64,000 nt of DNA. It comes from Lacinutrix sp. C3R15 (lineage in GTDB: Bacteria; Bacteroidota; Bacteroidia; Flavobacteriales; Flavobacteriaceae). Shown here piece by piece: positions 34,485 through 43,131 of the stretch. Made by a program: the position numbers and the translations under genes. Each line of letters opens with the position of its first letter. The stretch's first letter is position 1. The stretch spans positions 102,602-166,601 of the forward strand of contig NZ_JAHKPZ010000023.1 in assembly GCF_018860825.1 (NCBI RefSeq). Direction: 5' to 3'. The notes beneath the pieces are model-generated. The model did no database searches. It was not told where the DNA came from and was given only the letters and a program-made list of their open reading frames with translations.

Positions 34485-35975
34485 ATGAATAAAAGAATTT
34501 TTTTTTCCTGTGTATTAGATTATTCACCATTAATGGCTGTTCAATGTTATATATGGTTGAGTAGTTTATTAGAAAACAGCGTGAAATCGAACCAAATATA
34601 TATACATCTTGTATCTGATGTTCCAGATGCGTTTTTAGAGTATTTAAATGAAATTGAGGTAAATGTTATCCGTAAAACTATTTTTGATAAAAGAAACAAG
34701 TATTGCAATAAGTTAACACAGTTAGAAACTTTTATAGGTTTAGATAATTTTGACTATGTGTTTTTAATGGATTGTGATACTGCTGTGGTAGATTTAGAAA
34801 ATGTAGATTTAACAGAAGATGTGTATGCTAAAATTGTAGATTTTCCTAATCCTCCTTTATCAATTCTTCAACGTGTATTTGATGAAAATAAATTGCAATT
34901 ACTGCCTGCAGAAACTACATTTCCAATAAATGGAGAACAGATAACCGATTGGAATAATTGTAATGGTGGTTTATATATAATAAAAAAAGACTTTTTAAAA
35001 ACATTAGCGCCAAAATGGATACATTATGCTAAGGCATGTATAGAGCAAGAAGATTTGTTTACGCCAACATATAGCAAGCATGCAGATCAAGTAGGTTTTG
35101 CTTTAGCACTAACGAGTTTAAATAAAAAAGTAACACATCTTGGTATAGAGTGGAACTATCCAACACATGTAAAAACAGAAATAGATATAGAACCTAGAAT
35201 ATTACATTTTCATGACTGTATTAATAATCAAATAAAATTAAAAAAAGTTAATTTAGAAAAAGTTGATAGTGTTATTGATAAACTTAATAAAAGAGTTTCT
35301 CAATCGATAAGAAAAAAACATTTAAATAGCATTTTTTGGGATTTTAGATATGAGTTTTATCCTGAGTTAGGAAGTGGTATTGGGTCTAGAGGAAAAATAT
35401 TAGAGTATAAGAGAAGGTTACTTCAAAATTGTTTTGATAATAGACAGGATTTAACTGTTTTAGATGTAGGTTGTGGAGATTTGGAGATTATCAAAGTATT
35501 TGATTTTAAAAAATACTTAGGAGTAGATTTATCTATTGAAGCTATTAAAAAAGGAAAAATAAAAAAACCAGAATGGAGTTTTGAACATATTAGTGAAGAA
35601 GGTTTTTATTCTGAAAAAATGGATGTTGTAATCTGTTTAGATGTTTTGATTCATCAAAAAAATTATGAAGCTTATTTAAGTTTAATTAATACATTAGTTA
35701 AATATACAAATAAAAGATTATTAATAGCTGCATATGATGAAAGTCCAAGTTTTAAATCAGATATAACTTTTTTTTATGAGCCAATCACAGAAACTCTAAA
35801 TAATACAGGAGAGTTTAAAAAAATAACGAAAATTGGAGAATATAATAGTACTGCTTTTATTGTAGCTGATAAAAATCATTCAGATTTTCCTCCTGTTAAG
35901 AAGGTGACACAAAAAGTAATAATTAAGAAGAAGTCATTCTTCAAAAGAATAAAAGATGTGATTTTAAAAAAATAA
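34485..35975 (+). CDS. GT8-like glycosyltransferase fused to a methyltransferase
   Basis: 496 aa from the ATG at 34485, 5 bases after the previous stop; an upstream ATG at 34458 lies inside that gene. N-terminal domain (1-about 260): FFSCVLDYSPLMAVQCYIWL, YNYK-type acceptor region and the metal motif DYVFLMDCDTAVVDL (D-x-D), then NNCNGGLYIIKKDF, as in GT8-like transferases. C-terminal domain (about 300-450): LTVLDVGCGDLEII, YLGVDLSIEAI and MDVVICLDVLIHQ, a class I SAM methyltransferase. The C-terminus is basic. One protein could add and methylate a sugar, or methylate a chain end. Fusion reading is direct; coupling of the activities is inference. Confidence 0.78.
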   Translation: MNKRIFFSCVLDYSPLMAVQCYIWLSSLLENSVKSNQIYIHLVSDVPDAFLEYLNEIEVNVIRKTIFDKRNKYCNKLTQLETFIGLDNFDYVFLMDCDTAVVDLENVDLTEDVYAKIVDFPNPPLSILQRVFDENKLQLLPAETTFPINGEQITDWNNCNGGLYIIKKDFLKTLAPKWIHYAKACIEQEDLFTPTYSKHADQVGFALALTSLNKKVTHLGIEWNYPTHVKTEIDIEPRILHFHDCINNQIKLKKVNLEKVDSVIDKLNKRVSQSIRKKHLNSIFWDFRYEFYPELGSGIGSRGKILEYKRRLLQNCFDNRQDLTVLDVGCGDLEIIKVFDFKKYLGVDLSIEAIKKGKIKKPEWSFEHISEEGFYSEKMDVVICLDVLIHQKNYEAYLSLINTLVKYTNKRLLIAAYDESPSFKSDITFFYEPITETLNNTGEFKKITKIGEYNSTAFIVADKNHSDFPPVKKVTQKVIIKKKSFFKRIKDVILKK

Positions 35976-36008
35976 TATAATTATTCTTTAATATAAAATA
36001 TAAATAAA

Positions 36009-36203
36009 ATGGATTATTTAACAAGAATGTATCGTTTTAGCTTGTCTCTTTTAGTTATGTGGTTATTCGAACAAGACCTAAAGATGGTTTCTAGAGGATT
36101 AGTAGCTAACGCTCTGTGTCTTAAAAACGATATCAATATTTTTGAATCGAGAACAGATGTATGGTATGTGAAAGCTATTTTAGAAAGAAAAAGTTTTTTA
36201 TGA
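36009..36203 (+). CDS. small ORF of unknown nature before sulfotransferase 2
   Basis: 64 codons (MDYLTRMYRFSLSLLVMWLF...). Its TGA overlaps the ATG of the sulfotransferase (ATGA at 36200-36203), as in translational coupling. No family was recognised and the composition is not clearly protein-like. It could be a remnant of a degraded gene; part of it (ATCGAGAACAG) resembles the intergenic repeats. Treat as doubtful. Confidence 0.25.
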   Translation: MDYLTRMYRFSLSLLVMWLFEQDLKMVSRGLVANALCLKNDINIFESRTDVWYVKAILERKSFL

Positions 36204-36880
36204 TATCACACAAACATAAATGTATTTTTATACATATTCCAAAAACAGCCGGATCTAGTATTAATACTTTTTTTCATCCAGGGGTTAAGTTTCATCATGA
36301 CACTCCCGATTATGAAAGACTTTTTGGATGGTGTCCAGAACGAAAACTACACATGCAACACGCTACATCCAAACAATTATTAGAAACCGGATTGATAACA
36401 AAGGAACAATGGAAAACGTATTATAAGTTTGTTTTTGTGAGAAACCCATGGGATAGAGCATATTCCGATTATATATTTATTCAAAATTTTTCAAAAATTA
36501 AAGGAGATTTTAAAAGTTTTTTAAAAAAGGAAAATGAATTTGAAGGGATTTTAAACGATAGTTCAAATAGTAGTTATTTGGGAGATCATTTACAGGGACA
36601 GACAGATTATTTTGATTTCGAAGGTATTTATAAACCTGATTTTATTGGTCGATTTGAAAACTTTACCGAAGACATACAAAAAGTGTTAACAAACTTGAAA
36701 ATAGATAAAGTATTTAATAAACACTCCAATAAAAGTAAACGTGTAAAAGAGTACTCCTTGTTTTACACCAATTCAAACAAACGATTAGTCTCCCAAAAAT
36801 ATGGTCAAGATATTGAACAATTAAATTATACTTTTGACGATAAAAGAACAGGGTTACATCTTTTAAAAAAACTATATTAA
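36200..36880 (+). CDS. sulfotransferase family 2 protein (sulfotransferase 2)
   Basis: 226 aa from ATG 36200. A longer frame from 36161 adds 13 residues without a family match. The 5'-phosphosulfate loop is IFIHIPKTAGSSINTFF and the 3'-phosphate site FVFVRNPWDRAYSDYIF, both typical of the heparan-sulfate 2-O/chondroitin-type (Sulfotransfer_2) family. A GRFENFTEDIQKVL segment also fits. It probably sulfates a hydroxyl of the polysaccharide. The spacing to the next gene is 3 bases. Confidence 0.87.
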   Translation: MISHKHKCIFIHIPKTAGSSINTFFHPGVKFHHDTPDYERLFGWCPERKLHMQHATSKQLLETGLITKEQWKTYYKFVFVRNPWDRAYSDYIFIQNFSKIKGDFKSFLKKENEFEGILNDSSNSSYLGDHLQGQTDYFDFEGIYKPDFIGRFENFTEDIQKVLTNLKIDKVFNKHSNKSKRVKEYSLFYTNSNKRLVSQKYGQDIEQLNYTFDDKRTGLHLLKKLY

Positions 36881-36883
36881 CCT

Positions 36884-37876
36884 ATGACAGGAGCTTTTAC
36901 CATTTGTGCAAATAACTATTTGGCACATGCCAAAACTTTAGCGGTATCATTTAAAAAGCATCATCCAGATAAAAAGTTTATCATCGCTATTTTAGACGCA
37001 CCTAATGATACCATAGATTATACAGATTTAGGTGCAGATGAGGTGTTATGGTTGCCAAACTTATTAAGTGAATTAATCGATACCTTACAAGCCCAATATG
37101 GGATTGCAGAGTTATGTACCGTAGTGAAGCCAGAATTGTTTAAATATTTTTTCCATAAAGACTATGAAAAGGTCTTGTATATAGATCCAGATATTAAAGT
37201 GTTTTCCCCTTTTGTCGAGGTGTTTGCAGCTTTAGAAGCAAACCAAATGGTACTTACACCGCATATATGCAGCCCTACAGGAGAGGTAGGCCATCCGCTG
37301 GATAAAGATTTAATGCGAACAGGTATTTATAATTTAGGCTTTTTAGCAGTAAATAATACACCCGAAGTATTGCGTTTTGTAGACTGGTGGGACAAACGTG
37401 TTAAGGCTTATGGTTATCACGATTTAAAGAAAGGTTATTTTTATGATCAGATTTGGTTGGGGTATGGTCCCGCATTTTTAGATAATGTTTACGTTTTAAG
37501 ACATTTGGGGTATAATGTTGCTAATTGGAATTTACATGAACGACAAATTATAAAACAAGTAGATTCTTTTGCTGTTAATAATGAAAAGACTCCATTACGA
37601 TTTTTTCATTATAGCCATTATAAAATGGAAAACGAACCGCAAATAGCATCGTATAACAAGAATTTTAATTTAGATAATCGCTTAGATATTGTACCGGTAT
37701 TTGATTTGTATAAAAGATGTTTGTTAGCCAATAATTACCAAGGGTTAAAAAAAGTGAACTTTATTTATGGAAAACAACCAGTTTTAAAAACTACCAGTTT
37801 GCAGCCGAAAGCTAATCGACTTAAAAGAGCTTATAAGGCTTTTAAGCAGGTTTTAAAGATTTTGTTAGGGAAATAA
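36884..37876 (+). CDS. GT8-like glycosyltransferase
   Basis: 330 aa. ICANNYLAHAKTLAVSFKKH at the N-terminus, the metal motif KVLYIDPDIKVF (D-P-D), and NLGFLAVNN plus DQIWLGYGPAF give the layout of a retaining GT8-like enzyme often found in bacterial polysaccharide clusters. Near the end, LRFFHYSHYKMENEPQI is usual for this subfamily. Donor sugar unknown. The C-terminal tail is basic (LKRAYKAFKQVLKILLGK), suggesting membrane contact. Confidence 0.82.
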   Translation: MTGAFTICANNYLAHAKTLAVSFKKHHPDKKFIIAILDAPNDTIDYTDLGADEVLWLPNLLSELIDTLQAQYGIAELCTVVKPELFKYFFHKDYEKVLYIDPDIKVFSPFVEVFAALEANQMVLTPHICSPTGEVGHPLDKDLMRTGIYNLGFLAVNNTPEVLRFVDWWDKRVKAYGYHDLKKGYFYDQIWLGYGPAFLDNVYVLRHLGYNVANWNLHERQIIKQVDSFAVNNEKTPLRFFHYSHYKMENEPQIASYNKNFNLDNRLDIVPVFDLYKRCLLANNYQGLKKVNFIYGKQPVLKTTSLQPKANRLKRAYKAFKQVLKILLGK

Positions 37877-37890
37877 AATAGAAAATATGT

Positions 37891-38889
37891 ATGCTTAAAA
37901 AAGGAGTGTCTATAGTATTATGTACCTATAATGGTAAAAATCGACTAGCCAAAACATTAGGGCATTTGGCAGCACAAAAACTGGATGTACCTTGTGAAAT
38001 TATCTTTGTGGATAATGCTTCAACAGATGGCACTAAAGCTTTTGCAGATACCTGGTGGGCTACGCATGGTACTTCTAAAATAACGTATTTGTCTTTTGAG
38101 CAACCCATTCCTGGAAAATCGTATGCCCAAGATTTAGGGTATGAAAAAGCAAATTACAACTACTTGCTGGTTTGTGATGATGATAATTGGTTGTGTGATA
38201 CTTATGTGCAAAATGCTTTTGATATCATGGAGTCTAATTCGCAGATTGGTGCTTTAGGTGGTTGGTGTGATGCTGCTTTTGAAGGTGAAAAACCAGATTG
38301 GTTTGCTACCTATAGTAAATATTTTGCAGTATCAAAGCAAGGAGTAGCAAGTGGCGATATTACCACTAAAAAAGGATGTTTGTATGGTGCAGGTATGGTG
38401 CTTAATAAAACACATTGGCTAGAATTAAAAAGCTTAGGTTTTGTGCATTTGTTGTCTTGTAGAAAAGGAACCAGCTTAAGCTCAGGAGGAGATACAGAAT
38501 ACAGTTACGCATTACGATTACTAGGTTATAAAATCTGGTATGATGAACGCTTGTATTTTACACATTATATGACTGCTGGTAGAATGCATTTAGATTATTT
38601 AAGTCGGTTACGTAAAGCAATGAGCTATTCTAATTTTATACTATGGAGTTATAAAGATCTTATTAAGGGTAGTAGTAATAGGCAATGGAAACCTATACAA
38701 CAATATGGGGTTTTGGGGTTTGTTAAGCGAATTTTAGTAAAGACTCGAGATTACATTACAGGAGATTATGAGGAAAAGGAAAAGGTGAAACTTTATTTTA
38801 GAACCTTATACTATACCTTGTTTTATAAAAAGATGTATGAAGAAAATTATACCTTTATTACCAAATGGCTAAAACATAAAAGCGCATGA
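37891..38889 (+). CDS. GT2 family glycosyltransferase
   Basis: 332 aa. GT-A fold signature: VSIVLCTYNGKNRLAKTLGH, IIFVDNASTDGT and the D-x-D region LLVCDDDNWLC. The GALGGWCDAAFEG and SGGDTEYSYALRLLGYKIWY segments place it near bacterial GT2 enzymes with a W(E/D)-type acceptor loop. No transmembrane helix. Its stop overlaps the next start by 4 bases (ATGA). Confidence 0.88.
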   Translation: MLKKGVSIVLCTYNGKNRLAKTLGHLAAQKLDVPCEIIFVDNASTDGTKAFADTWWATHGTSKITYLSFEQPIPGKSYAQDLGYEKANYNYLLVCDDDNWLCDTYVQNAFDIMESNSQIGALGGWCDAAFEGEKPDWFATYSKYFAVSKQGVASGDITTKKGCLYGAGMVLNKTHWLELKSLGFVHLLSCRKGTSLSSGGDTEYSYALRLLGYKIWYDERLYFTHYMTAGRMHLDYLSRLRKAMSYSNFILWSYKDLIKGSSNRQWKPIQQYGVLGFVKRILVKTRDYITGDYEEKEKVKLYFRTLYYTLFYKKMYEENYTFITKWLKHKSA

Positions 38890-40112
38890 AAACGGTTTGT
38901 TTTGTAGTGTCTAGTTTTCCAAGAGTCTCAGAAACTTTTGTTACAAATCATGTTATACAAGCTAAGCTTCAGGGCTATAGTGTACTATTGTTGGTAAAAA
39001 AGAAATTGCCAATAACAGAGTCTTCACAAAAAGAACTGATTGTAAAACATGATCTTTTAAAAGATATTTATACTACTGACTATAAAATACCAAGCGCTAG
39101 ATTAAAAAGACGTTTACTAGCTTTAGTATACATTATTAAATATTTAAAATATTGGTTTCAAGTTAAGGATGTTTCTTTTAGAAAACGTTTCTCTTCTTTG
39201 CCGTTTCAACTTGCGTTTTATAATCTGTTTAAAGATGTTTCGGTATTTCATGTTCAATTTGCTACAGCTGGTAAAGAATTAGCAAAAATGAAAGCTATAG
39301 GCTTGCTTAAGGGAGATGTTATTACTACGTTTCATGGCTATGATGCGCATTTCAATTCTGATGCAGCCTTAGAGGTTTTAAAAAAGCGTTATCAATTATT
39401 GTTAGAGCATTCTAAATATGTTACTGTAAATACACCATATTTGGCCAAACAAGTGAATGCTATTATGCCTGCCAGTAGTTTAGCACGTGTAGTTGTTATA
39501 CCTATGGGAATAGATCTGGATTTTTTTAAACCAAAATACAGAAAAGATTTAGTTGGTAAAACAACCTTTAAATTAATTTCTGTTGGTAGACTTATTGATT
39601 TTAAAGGGTTTACTTATGCTATTAAGAGCGTGCGAAAAGTAATTGATATGGGGTTTCCTGTACGTTATACTATTGTTGGAGCTGGAGTTTTAAATGATGC
39701 CCTGCAGGATTTAATAGTTAGGCTAAAGTTGGAAGCGCATGTTTTTTTGGTAGGCGCTAAAAACCAGAAAGAGATTAAAGACTTATTTGAAGCGCATGAT
39801 GTTTTTTTAATGAGTTCTGTAACAGATAGTACTAATAGGGCAGAAACACAAGGTGTTGTTACAGCCGAAGCCCAAGCAATGGGGTTGCCAGTAGTTGCAT
39901 TTAATAGTGGAGGTGTACCCTATACTATTTTAGAAGGTAAGACCGGTTTTTTAGTAGCAGAAAAAGATGTTACAGCCTATGCTGAAGCTATTGTTAAACT
40001 ATTAGAATCTCCGGATGATTATAGCGCTATGAGTAGTGCCGCAAAAGCATTTGTTTTGCAGAATTTTAGTAGTACTACTTTGGCAACTCAATTTTTTGAA
40101 TTATATGGATAA
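38886..40112 (+). CDS. GT4 family glycosyltransferase (WcaL-like)
   Basis: 408 aa. GT-B fold: N-terminal SSFPRVSETFVTNHVI is the signature of the WcaL/AmsK subgroup. The C-terminal domain has LISVGRLIDFKGFTYAI, YTIVGAG and the E-x7-E region RAETQGVVTAEAQAMGLPVV. Likely a retaining hexosyltransferase on the cytosolic side. The start overlaps the previous stop. A weak hairpin follows, so a sub-operon may end here. Confidence 0.9.
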   Translation: MKTVCFVVSSFPRVSETFVTNHVIQAKLQGYSVLLLVKKKLPITESSQKELIVKHDLLKDIYTTDYKIPSARLKRRLLALVYIIKYLKYWFQVKDVSFRKRFSSLPFQLAFYNLFKDVSVFHVQFATAGKELAKMKAIGLLKGDVITTFHGYDAHFNSDAALEVLKKRYQLLLEHSKYVTVNTPYLAKQVNAIMPASSLARVVVIPMGIDLDFFKPKYRKDLVGKTTFKLISVGRLIDFKGFTYAIKSVRKVIDMGFPVRYTIVGAGVLNDALQDLIVRLKLEAHVFLVGAKNQKEIKDLFEAHDVFLMSSVTDSTNRAETQGVVTAEAQAMGLPVVAFNSGGVPYTILEGKTGFLVAEKDVTAYAEAIVKLLESPDDYSAMSSAAKAFVLQNFSSTTLATQFFELYG

Positions 40113-40137
40113 AATTTAGTTTTTGTGTACATATATA

Positions 40138-40168
40138 AAAAAAACGCACACCAAAGCATCCGTTTTTT
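40138..40168 (+). terminator. weak terminator-like hairpin
   Basis: AAAAAACG / CGTTTTTT stem with a 15-base loop, 26 bases past the GT4 stop, followed by CTTTTA. It lies in a 227-base gap that would separate two transcription units of the cluster. Confidence 0.4.
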
Positions 40169-40339
40169 CTTTTACATAATTAATACTGTTATAATACTTC
40201 CAAGATTTACAACGCATTAAAAGTTCCCTTTTTAAGTGGTTAATGTCAGTTGTTGATTTCTTGAAAGAATGTTATTTTTTTTTCTATTTAGTATTTCTTT
40301 TTCCCTTGACTTTGTATATTAGTCGGGTAAATACTAAGC

Positions 40340-41293
40340 ATGCCAGAGCAACCACTAGTTTCTATAATTATACCTACCTATAATCGTGCCCATTTAATTG
40401 GGGAAACGCTAGATAGTATTTTAGCACAAAGCTATACCAACTGGGAGTGTATAGTAGTAGATGATGGCTCTACAGATGGCACAGCAACCGTAATGGACAC
40501 TTACCTAAAAAAAGATTCTCGATTTCAATATCATGTAAGACCTAACACCCATTTGCCAGGGGGTAATGGTGCTAGAAATTTTGGGTTTAAAAAAAGTAAA
40601 GGAGACTATGTGCAATGGTTTGATAGTGATGATGTTATGTGTGCTACATTAATAGAGCATCAATTGCAAAGTTTGGTTGTTCATAATTTGCCAATTTCTA
40701 TTTGTTTATTAGATCGTTATAATGAAGATTTGACCGAACTTAAAAAAACAACTAAAAAGCACACCATTAGATATTCTATTTACTGCGATTTTGCTTTACG
40801 TATTTTTAAAGCAAATCTACAAACCTCTTTTTTTAAACGGGATATAGCTAAAAAATATACTTTTAATGAATCTTTAAAGAAAAGCCAAGAAGTAGCGTTT
40901 TTACAACGTATATTTAGAGAACATGAAGAATGTATTTATTTGTTAAATGAGGTGCTAGTAAAAATAAGAAGGCACAGCGGTTCCATAACTACAAATTACA
41001 CCTTAGAAACTTTAAAATCTATTTTAGATGTCAAACTTCTTTTGATAGATGAGTTTCCTGAAAATCAACCTGTAGAAGTTTTAGAGAAACTTAAGTTTCA
41101 TTTTTTAGATAAATTAAAAATAGCTTTTGTAAATAAACGTACAAGTATTTTTAACGGGTATCTATTAAAGTTTACGTATATAAAATGGTACGACTATTTG
41201 TATTTAACTATATTATATGTATTCCATTTTATGTTTAATAAAGGTTTGTTTTCTTATGAACAAAGAATAAAAAAAATGTATTCTAATCGTTAA
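40340..41293 (+). CDS. GT2 family glycosyltransferase
   Basis: 317 aa. VSIIIPTYNRAHLIGETLDS, CIVVDDGSTDGT, GARNFGFKKSKGDYVQWFDS with D-S-D-D, all GT-A/GT2 hallmarks. The C-terminal third is basic and aromatic (YIKWYDYLYLTILYVFHFMF), with an amphipathic or single membrane-associated helix. It opens a new run of genes after the gap at 40113-40339, where a TATATTAG box (40315-40322) is a possible -7 element. Confidence 0.9.
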   Translation: MPEQPLVSIIIPTYNRAHLIGETLDSILAQSYTNWECIVVDDGSTDGTATVMDTYLKKDSRFQYHVRPNTHLPGGNGARNFGFKKSKGDYVQWFDSDDVMCATLIEHQLQSLVVHNLPISICLLDRYNEDLTELKKTTKKHTIRYSIYCDFALRIFKANLQTSFFKRDIAKKYTFNESLKKSQEVAFLQRIFREHEECIYLLNEVLVKIRRHSGSITTNYTLETLKSILDVKLLLIDEFPENQPVEVLEKLKFHFLDKLKIAFVNKRTSIFNGYLLKFTYIKWYDYLYLTILYVFHFMFNKGLFSYEQRIKKMYSNR

Positions 41294-41301
41294 ATGTATT
41301 C

Positions 41302-42462
41302 ATGAAGATTTTTCACATATTCCCTACTTTTTCCAATAAATATCAGCCGTATAATAAACGGTTAATAACTAGTTTAGAGCAATGTAAAGAATTAGAGGTT
41401 TTTGTTGTTTCGTTAAATGAAGCCATTTCTGCTAGTCCCAAAAAGGATATTATTTGTCTAAAACAAGACAGAAAAATACAAAAATTAAAAGCCTTTTTTA
41501 TAGGTGTTCTTTTATATCTTAAAAATGAAAAGTTTACTTTTTCATTCTCTAAAATAAGTAAGTCGGCTAAGTTATATGGTAAATATGCTTTTATTTTTAA
41601 GAACAAAGATGCTGTATTTCATTTTCACGATTTGCATGCTATAGATCAAGTATTGTTGCCTATCTTAATACAGAAAAAAATAAAATATGTAGTGTCGTTA
41701 CGTGGTAATGATATTGCAATAAAACCATTGTTAAGCGAAGCGATAAAAGCACATGCTATAATGGTATTAAAACATGCTTGGAGAATACATTCGGTTTGTC
41801 AAAGCTTAAAAGAAGAAGCTATTACATTAGCGACAATAAATGCAGACAAAATACATGTTATTTACAGAACACCAAATTTAAAAGATATTATACAAAGTAA
41901 GGAGGTAACAGTAATTCAAAAAGAAATAAATATTGTAACGATTTCAAGAGTGCATTGGAAAAAATGCATTCCAGAGTCGCTAATAGCTGTTAAAAACCTT
42001 GTAAATTCTGGATACGATGTCCGTTATCATATTATAGGAGGATTTCCAAAGCAAGGTGAGTATGACAAAATAGTATACTTAATAAAAAAGTTAGGATTAA
42101 CTAAAAATGTATGTATACATGGTTATTTAAACGAATCGGAGTACAAAAGGATATTATTAGATATGCATATTTTTTGGTTGCCTTCTATTAACGAAGGAAT
42201 ACCTAATACCTTATATTTAGCTTTAAAGTGTGGCTTTCCTGTAGTAGCCTGCGATACAGATGGTATTCCAGAAATAGTGAAAGATAGACATAATGGTTTG
42301 TTGTTTTCGCCGTATGATTTTAATGCATTGGCAGAAAAAACAAAAAGTGTTATTGACAATGCGGACCTAAGATTAAAGCTTCAAAAAAATGCCATGGAAA
42401 CCGTATTACAAACACAAGAAAACGAAACCTCACAATATGTTTCGCTATATTGTTCTCATTAA
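41302..42462 (+). CDS. GT4 family glycosyltransferase
   Basis: 386 aa. N-terminal FHIFPTFSNKYQPYNKRLI and HFHDLHAIDQVLLPIL; VVSLRGNDIAI in the N-domain. The C-domain has ISRVHWKKCIPESLIAV, YHIIGGFPKQGEY, VCIHGYLNESEY and the nucleotide-sugar site SINEGIPNTLYLALKCGFPVV. Related in style to the GT4 enzyme at 58014-59192 (shared RxHWKK motif). The donor is unknown. Gap of 8 bases to the previous gene. Confidence 0.88.
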   Translation: MKIFHIFPTFSNKYQPYNKRLITSLEQCKELEVFVVSLNEAISASPKKDIICLKQDRKIQKLKAFFIGVLLYLKNEKFTFSFSKISKSAKLYGKYAFIFKNKDAVFHFHDLHAIDQVLLPILIQKKIKYVVSLRGNDIAIKPLLSEAIKAHAIMVLKHAWRIHSVCQSLKEEAITLATINADKIHVIYRTPNLKDIIQSKEVTVIQKEINIVTISRVHWKKCIPESLIAVKNLVNSGYDVRYHIIGGFPKQGEYDKIVYLIKKLGLTKNVCIHGYLNESEYKRILLDMHIFWLPSINEGIPNTLYLALKCGFPVVACDTDGIPEIVKDRHNGLLFSPYDFNALAEKTKSVIDNADLRLKLQKNAMETVLQTQENETSQYVSLYCSH

Positions 42463-42487
42463 ATTCTAATATATTTATAAACTTAAC

Positions 42488-43120
42488 ATGCAATTTCTAA
42501 AACAAAAACCAAAAGTATTCTGTATTGGTCAAAATAAAACAGGAACAACTACCATTGAAGCTGTTTTAAAAGGATTTGGTTACCGTTTAGGAAACCAAGT
42601 ACAAGGAGAATTACTTTTAGAAGCTTGGCATGCCAGAGATTTTAAAGAGATTATTAAGTTTTGTAAAACAGCAGAAGCTTTTCAAGATATACCATTTTCA
42701 TTATCGTATACGTATCAACACCTAGACGTAGCTTTCCCAAATGCAAGATTTATTTTAACAGAACGAGATTCTGCAGAGCAGTGGTATCAATCTATCACTA
42801 AGTTTCATTCTAAATTATGGGCAGATGGAAAACGTATTCCTACTGCAACAGATTTAAAAGCTGCAAAATATAGAGGCTTAGGGTATGCCTATCGATTTAA
42901 TACCTATTTGTATAGCACGCCAGAAGCAGATATCTATAACGAGATTATATTAAAAGCACATTACATAAATTATAACCAAACCGTAAAAGAATATTTTAAA
43001 AGTAGGCCAGAAAAATTGTTAGTTATAAATGTTGCGAAAGCAGATGATTATATTAAATTGTGTACATTTTTAAATCAAGCCCCTAAGGGAAATAATTTTC
43101 CTTGGGAAAATAAGACCTAA
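42488..43120 (+). CDS. sulfotransferase-like protein 3
   Basis: 210 aa, compact. The N-terminal loop FCIGQNKTGTTTIEAVLK is a P-loop-like 5'-phosphosulfate binding site. Residues about 75-100, ARFILTERDSAEQWYQSI, carry the Arg/Ser of the 3'-phosphate site. The pattern fits the family of small sulfotransferases (Sulfotransfer_4-like). It is the third of four unrelated-looking sulfotransferases in the locus. Acceptor unknown. Confidence 0.8.
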   Translation: MQFLKQKPKVFCIGQNKTGTTTIEAVLKGFGYRLGNQVQGELLLEAWHARDFKEIIKFCKTAEAFQDIPFSLSYTYQHLDVAFPNARFILTERDSAEQWYQSITKFHSKLWADGKRIPTATDLKAAKYRGLGYAYRFNTYLYSTPEADIYNEIILKAHYINYNQTVKEYFKSRPEKLLVINVAKADDYIKLCTFLNQAPKGNNFPWENKT

Positions 43121-43131
43121 GTACTATTAAG

